From an uncultured Cellvibrio sp. (lineage in GTDB: Bacteria; Pseudomonadota; Gammaproteobacteria; Pseudomonadales; Cellvibrionaceae), in the NCBI GenBank assembly GCA_937958105.1, contig CALFXJ010000006.1, positions 1 through 64,000 on the forward strand: a stretch of 64,000 bases of DNA. Direction: 5' to 3'. The notes below the pieces were generated by a model. That model ran no database searches and was not told the origin of the DNA. It saw nothing but the letters and a program-made list of their open reading frames with translations. The translations under genes were made by a program, and so were the position numbers. This document shows positions 61,394 to 64,000 of the stretch, one piece after another. The first letter of the stretch is position 1, and each line of letters opens with the position of its first letter.

Positions 61394-61452
61394 ATTACCT
61401 TATCTAACGAGGTAATAGATGACCGCCCGGTCACCCTCCAGGGGTGTGACCG
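61394..61452. promoter_or_regulatory. Two adjacent inverted repeats upstream of tonB
   Basis: ATTACCT and AGGTAAT (61394-61400 and 61410-61416) form a perfect 7-bp inverted repeat with a 9-nt spacer. CGGTCAC and GTGACCG (61428-61434, 61446-61452) form a second with an internal CCCT/AGGG extension. They lie 40-98 bp upstream of the tonB start and may be operator or leader hairpins. Confidence 0.4.
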
Positions 61453-62112
61453 TCTAACTAAGGGAGCTGGATAGTTCATGGCCGTCCGGAACACTGGCTG
61501 CTCGTAATCTAAATGATAAATATTCGTATTTGCGGGAATGCCGCGCACTTTATCAAAAACCTGCTGGCTGTGAAAGGGGTTTATTGCGATGGTCGATAAA
61601 AAACCGGGCGCCAGCGAATTGCCTGCTTTCTGATTGAGGGAACCCGAAGTGCTTCTCCAGTGGACGGATCCTTGGGAAATATTCGAACAGGCTGGGAAAC
61701 CTCCGTCATCATCTGCCGGTTTGTCTACCTTTATTATTGCTCGCATGTTTATAAAAGTCTGACAAAAATTCCTTCTGATGTACTTGTGTACAAGTTTCAA
61801 TTTTCCGCGACAAAATTTTATTTTTCAATCTCACAGGCGATAACCGCATTGTTAATAAAAAATAAAATGCAGATAGAAAAATAAATTTCACAAAATCGGT
61901 TTAAAAAACTTTTAATCACTTTTAATGGTTGTCAATCTATTACAGAATTATGACTAATCGCGTTAAATCACCCATGACGCGAGAAGAAGATTCCTTTAAT
62001 AAAAATAATTGGCGCTTATCTCTTTAGTATTTCATCGAGACCTTTTTTAAAGCCGGTTTACTGTGCTGGATTATCCAGTAATTGAAATTATCGATGTTTC
62101 AAAGGAGGTGTG
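61453..62112. other. AT-rich intergenic region between tonB and the VTC gene
   Basis: About 660 bp with no convincing gene. From 61700 to 62100 the sequence is AT-rich, and should hold the promoter of the VTC-DUF4956-porin genes. An 8-bp AATGATAA at 61512-61519 gives a partial Fur-box match (about 11 of 19 positions by eye), too weak to call. AGGAGG lies 4 nt before the VTC ATG. Confidence 0.4.
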
Positions 62113-62907
62113 ATGAATCAGCTGACCTATTCCAGAGTGATGGATCAGGTATCCAACCTGCCCGGACACAGCCTGCGGGATCTAAAAAAAGCACAATTGA
62201 TGAATCGGATAGATACCAAATTCATTATGCCGGCATCATTATTGCCCAACGTCTTTGAGGCGATGGACGATCAATACAGTGTATTGGAAATCAATGGGAC
62301 CCGGTGCTTCCACTACGAAACTACCTACTTCGATACTGATGATCATCGCTTCTATCATATGCATCGCACTGGGCGCTTGAACCGTTTCAAGGTGCGTGTG
62401 CGTCGCTATGTGGATTCGGACGTGCAATTTCTTGAGGTCAAACTGAAGAACAATAAAAAACGGACGATCAAAGAACGAGTTCCTCTTCCTGATCACAACG
62501 TGAAGGCTTTGTCTGACAATATTGATTTTTTACAGAGTGTGAAAGTGCCGGCGGCGGAGCAGCTCAGACCCTGTCTGCATAACAGCTACCAGCGCATCGC
62601 ACTTGCCAGTGAGACACGGGGCGAGCGCCTGACCTTTGATATTAAGCTCGCAAACCGGGTCGCTGATGCAGAGGGTGAAAAGCTGCCGCTCGACAATATT
62701 GTCATTGTGGAATTGAAACAGAGCCGTTTGGACCGTTCGTCACCTTTTTTTGCGCTGGCGCGCATTCTGGGAATACGTCCCAGCACCTTCAGTAAATACT
62801 GCATGGGGATGACCCTTGCGCTCTGCAATACCCGTGAATGGAAGTACAACCGCTTTAAACCGATATTGCGCCGAATTGCTCACGACCAACAACTCAGGAC
62901 AGTGTGA
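62113..62907 (+). CDS. VTC domain protein (CYTH-like polyphosphate polymerase family)
   Basis: A 264-aa protein related to the catalytic domain of the yeast VTC4 polyphosphate polymerase. NRIDTKFIMP, YETTYFDTDDHRFYHMHRTGR, RFKVRVRRYVDSD, FLEVKLKNNKKRTIKERV, IVIVELKQSR and FSKYCMGM carry the basic and acidic residues lining the CYTH tunnel. Unlike eukaryotic VTC there is no SPX or TM part in the same protein; the next gene is a membrane protein of the DUF4956 family that regularly accompanies bacterial VTC. Whether it makes polyphosphate is unproven. AGGAGG lies 4 nt before ATG 62113; a GTG at 62110 is in frame. Confidence 0.85.
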   Translation: MNQLTYSRVMDQVSNLPGHSLRDLKKAQLMNRIDTKFIMPASLLPNVFEAMDDQYSVLEINGTRCFHYETTYFDTDDHRFYHMHRTGRLNRFKVRVRRYVDSDVQFLEVKLKNNKKRTIKERVPLPDHNVKALSDNIDFLQSVKVPAAEQLRPCLHNSYQRIALASETRGERLTFDIKLANRVADAEGEKLPLDNIVIVELKQSRLDRSSPFFALARILGIRPSTFSKYCMGMTLALCNTREWKYNRFKPILRRIAHDQQLRTV

Positions 62908-62913
62908 AATATT

Positions 62914-63480
62914 ATGTTTACCATCGATTTCTTATGCCGTTACGCCATCCTTCTTGTCAGTATCCTGATATTACTCAGGGCTATTTATTTCCGCATTTCA
63001 CCGGACCGTGAATCGGTATTCAGTTTTTTTCTGTTTGCCAATGGCGTCTTTCTCGTAACCTACCTGCTGCATGACATTGAACTGTCCATGGGCTTTGCTT
63101 TTGGCCTGTTTGCCGTGTTTGCCATGCTTCGTTACCGCACTGAGCCAATCAGCATCCGCGACATGACCTATCTGTTTGTCGTTATCGGTATCGCATTGAT
63201 GAGTTCGCTGGCGCCGCTGGATTATCTGGAGCTGGTGACGATCATGGCACTGCTGTGCGCTTTGTCTGCTATCGGTGAAACCCGGTTCCTCGCTCCCCGC
63301 GTTGTGCAGAAGCTCATCGTGTATGACAGCGTGCAAAACATCAAAGAGGAAAATCAGCTGGAATTGATTGCCGACCTCAGGCAGCGGACTGGCCTCGATA
63401 TCGTAAAAGTGGAAGTGGGCCGGATTGATTATCTCTGCGACAGTGCACAGCTGAAGATTTACTGCCGGGAAATCAAATAA
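62914..63480 (+). CDS. DUF4956 membrane protein
   Basis: A 188-aa protein with about four TM helices in residues 5-125 and a soluble C-terminal domain (about 128-188). FAVFAMLRYRTEPISIRDMTYLFVVIGIALM is the DUF4956 signature. The gene starts 6 bp after the VTC gene, and VTC-DUF4956 pairs occur widely in bacteria. It may form a membrane partner of the VTC domain protein, for example a channel or anchor for product export. The role is unknown. Confidence 0.85.
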   Translation: MFTIDFLCRYAILLVSILILLRAIYFRISPDRESVFSFFLFANGVFLVTYLLHDIELSMGFAFGLFAVFAMLRYRTEPISIRDMTYLFVVIGIALMSSLAPLDYLELVTIMALLCALSAIGETRFLAPRVVQKLIVYDSVQNIKEENQLELIADLRQRTGLDIVKVEVGRIDYLCDSAQLKIYCREIK

Positions 63481-63511
63481 AAAACTCACACTAACAAATC
63501 AGGGGAAAACC

Positions 63512-64000
63512 ATGCGTGACAAACTCCTGTGGTTAGGTGCCGGTGCCATCGCCAGCACCTGCCACTCTGCCGCCGCTATTGAAATGCCTCGTTTCGGTGC
63601 CGACTTTATCTATCACTCCAATACTTATTCAGGATCGCTCTTTGACTATGAGGATGACAGCACGGGTTACTGGCGTCGTCTGCGCGCGAGCGTGAAACAG
63701 GATTTTACTTCCTGGCTTTCTGCCAAGGCTTCAACGGATTACGAATATGATGATCGCAAATTTGAACTGGTTGACCTCTACCTGGAATGGTCGATCAATG
63801 CTGACTGGAGCATGCTGGTAGGCCGTTTTAAAGAGCCCTTCAGCATGGAGAATGTTCAATCGCTTAAAACGCAGTATATGACGGAGCGCTCAGCGCCTGG
63901 CAACGCACTGACCTACGGGAGAAATTACGGCATTGGGCTTTTTTACGAAGGTAAACGCTGGACCTGGGCGGGTGCCGTGACCGAAGAGGATGCTGAGGAT
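63512..64000 (+). CDS. Outer-membrane porin, OprO/OprP-like, 3' part outside window
   Basis: Only the first 163 codons are in the window. A signal peptide (RDKLLWLGAGAIASTCHSAAA) is followed by amphipathic strands. RLRASVKQDFTSWLSAKASTDYEY and WSMLVGRFKEPFSMENVQSLKTQYMTERS are typical of the phosphate/polyphosphate-selective OprP/OprO family. AGGGGAAAACC precedes the ATG. Being 31 bp after DUF4956, it is likely co-transcribed with VTC and DUF4956, so a link to phosphate or polyphosphate uptake or export is plausible. Confidence 0.8.
   Translation, partial: MRDKLLWLGAGAIASTCHSAAAIEMPRFGADFIYHSNTYSGSLFDYEDDSTGYWRRLRASVKQDFTSWLSAKASTDYEYDDRKFELVDLYLEWSINADWSMLVGRFKEPFSMENVQSLKTQYMTERSAPGNALTYGRNYGIGLFYEGKRWTWAGAVTEEDAED

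Noticed and set aside
61509..61527. Fur box upstream of tonB
   Set aside because: About 11 of 19 consensus positions by eye, with only one good half-site; too weak.

Overview
The window is a stretch of chromosome from a gammaproteobacterium. The gene order ruvC-ruvA-ruvB-ybgC-tolQRAB-pal-cpoB and ftsK-lolA-rarA-crcB-serS-cysG is typical of the Pseudomonas/Cellvibrio side of the class. A secreted metzincin with a carbohydrate-binding module, a seven-TM AraC-type regulator, a complete ectoine pathway and several TonB/porin genes point to a marine or salt-tolerant, polymer-degrading member of the Cellvibrionaceae or a close relative. The taxonomic placement is inference from gene content, not from a search.

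Layout. Positions 1-2.4 kb: leftward cluster arsC-like, wrbA, DUF2069, sppA (cut by the window edge). 2.4-7.6 kb: YihY, valine-pyruvate aminotransferase avtA, a cluster of GTAG-headed palindromic repeats, an orphan protein, a MATCAP-like DUF1704 putative metallopeptidase and a small Rieske protein. 7.7-21.7 kb: housekeeping core (DUF349 coiled-coil protein, mtgA, FmdB, aspS, yebC, ruvCAB, the whole tol-pal operon). 22.3-33 kb: trxB, ftsK, lolA, rarA, crcB, serS, cysG, a small basic protein and gor. 33.3-39.1 kb: membrane EAL phosphodiesterase, YdeP-type molybdopterin oxidoreductase, 7TM AraC regulator. 39.8-42.1 kb: a secreted metzincin with crystallin and CBM6 domains, followed by a membrane-anchored propeptide-like protein (possible CpaA/CpaB-type pair). 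42.1-49.2 kb: ectoine locus (ectR divergent from ectABC-ask), a membrane TPR gene overlapping ask, and a BCCT transporter. 49.2-54.7 kb: more repeats, a YghZ-type aldo/keto reductase, an Orn/Lys/Arg decarboxylase, slyD and a methyltransferase. 54.9-57.3 kb: a small accessory patch with a possible Cys/His hydrolase, a PEP-CTERM-like protein and a ribosome-inactivating protein (RIP, Shiga/ricin A-chain fold). 57.3-64 kb: LysR, a VOC-GST fusion, tonB-exbB-exbD, and a VTC-DUF4956-porin cluster (porin cut by the window edge).

The most interesting locus is the 20 kDa RIP at about 56.73-57.28 kb. It carries the equivalents of all five classical active-site residues, has no signal peptide, and sits with other unfamiliar genes. 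Next are the protease/chaperone pair, a close match to the EctR1 operator upstream of ectA, the TPR gene fused to the ectoine operon, the VOC-GST fusion that keeps an internal ribosome-binding site, and a REP-like repeat family that supplies the stop codons of two genes and forms an exact 73-bp tandem array. I saw no rRNA, tRNA, CRISPR array, transposase or prophage gene.
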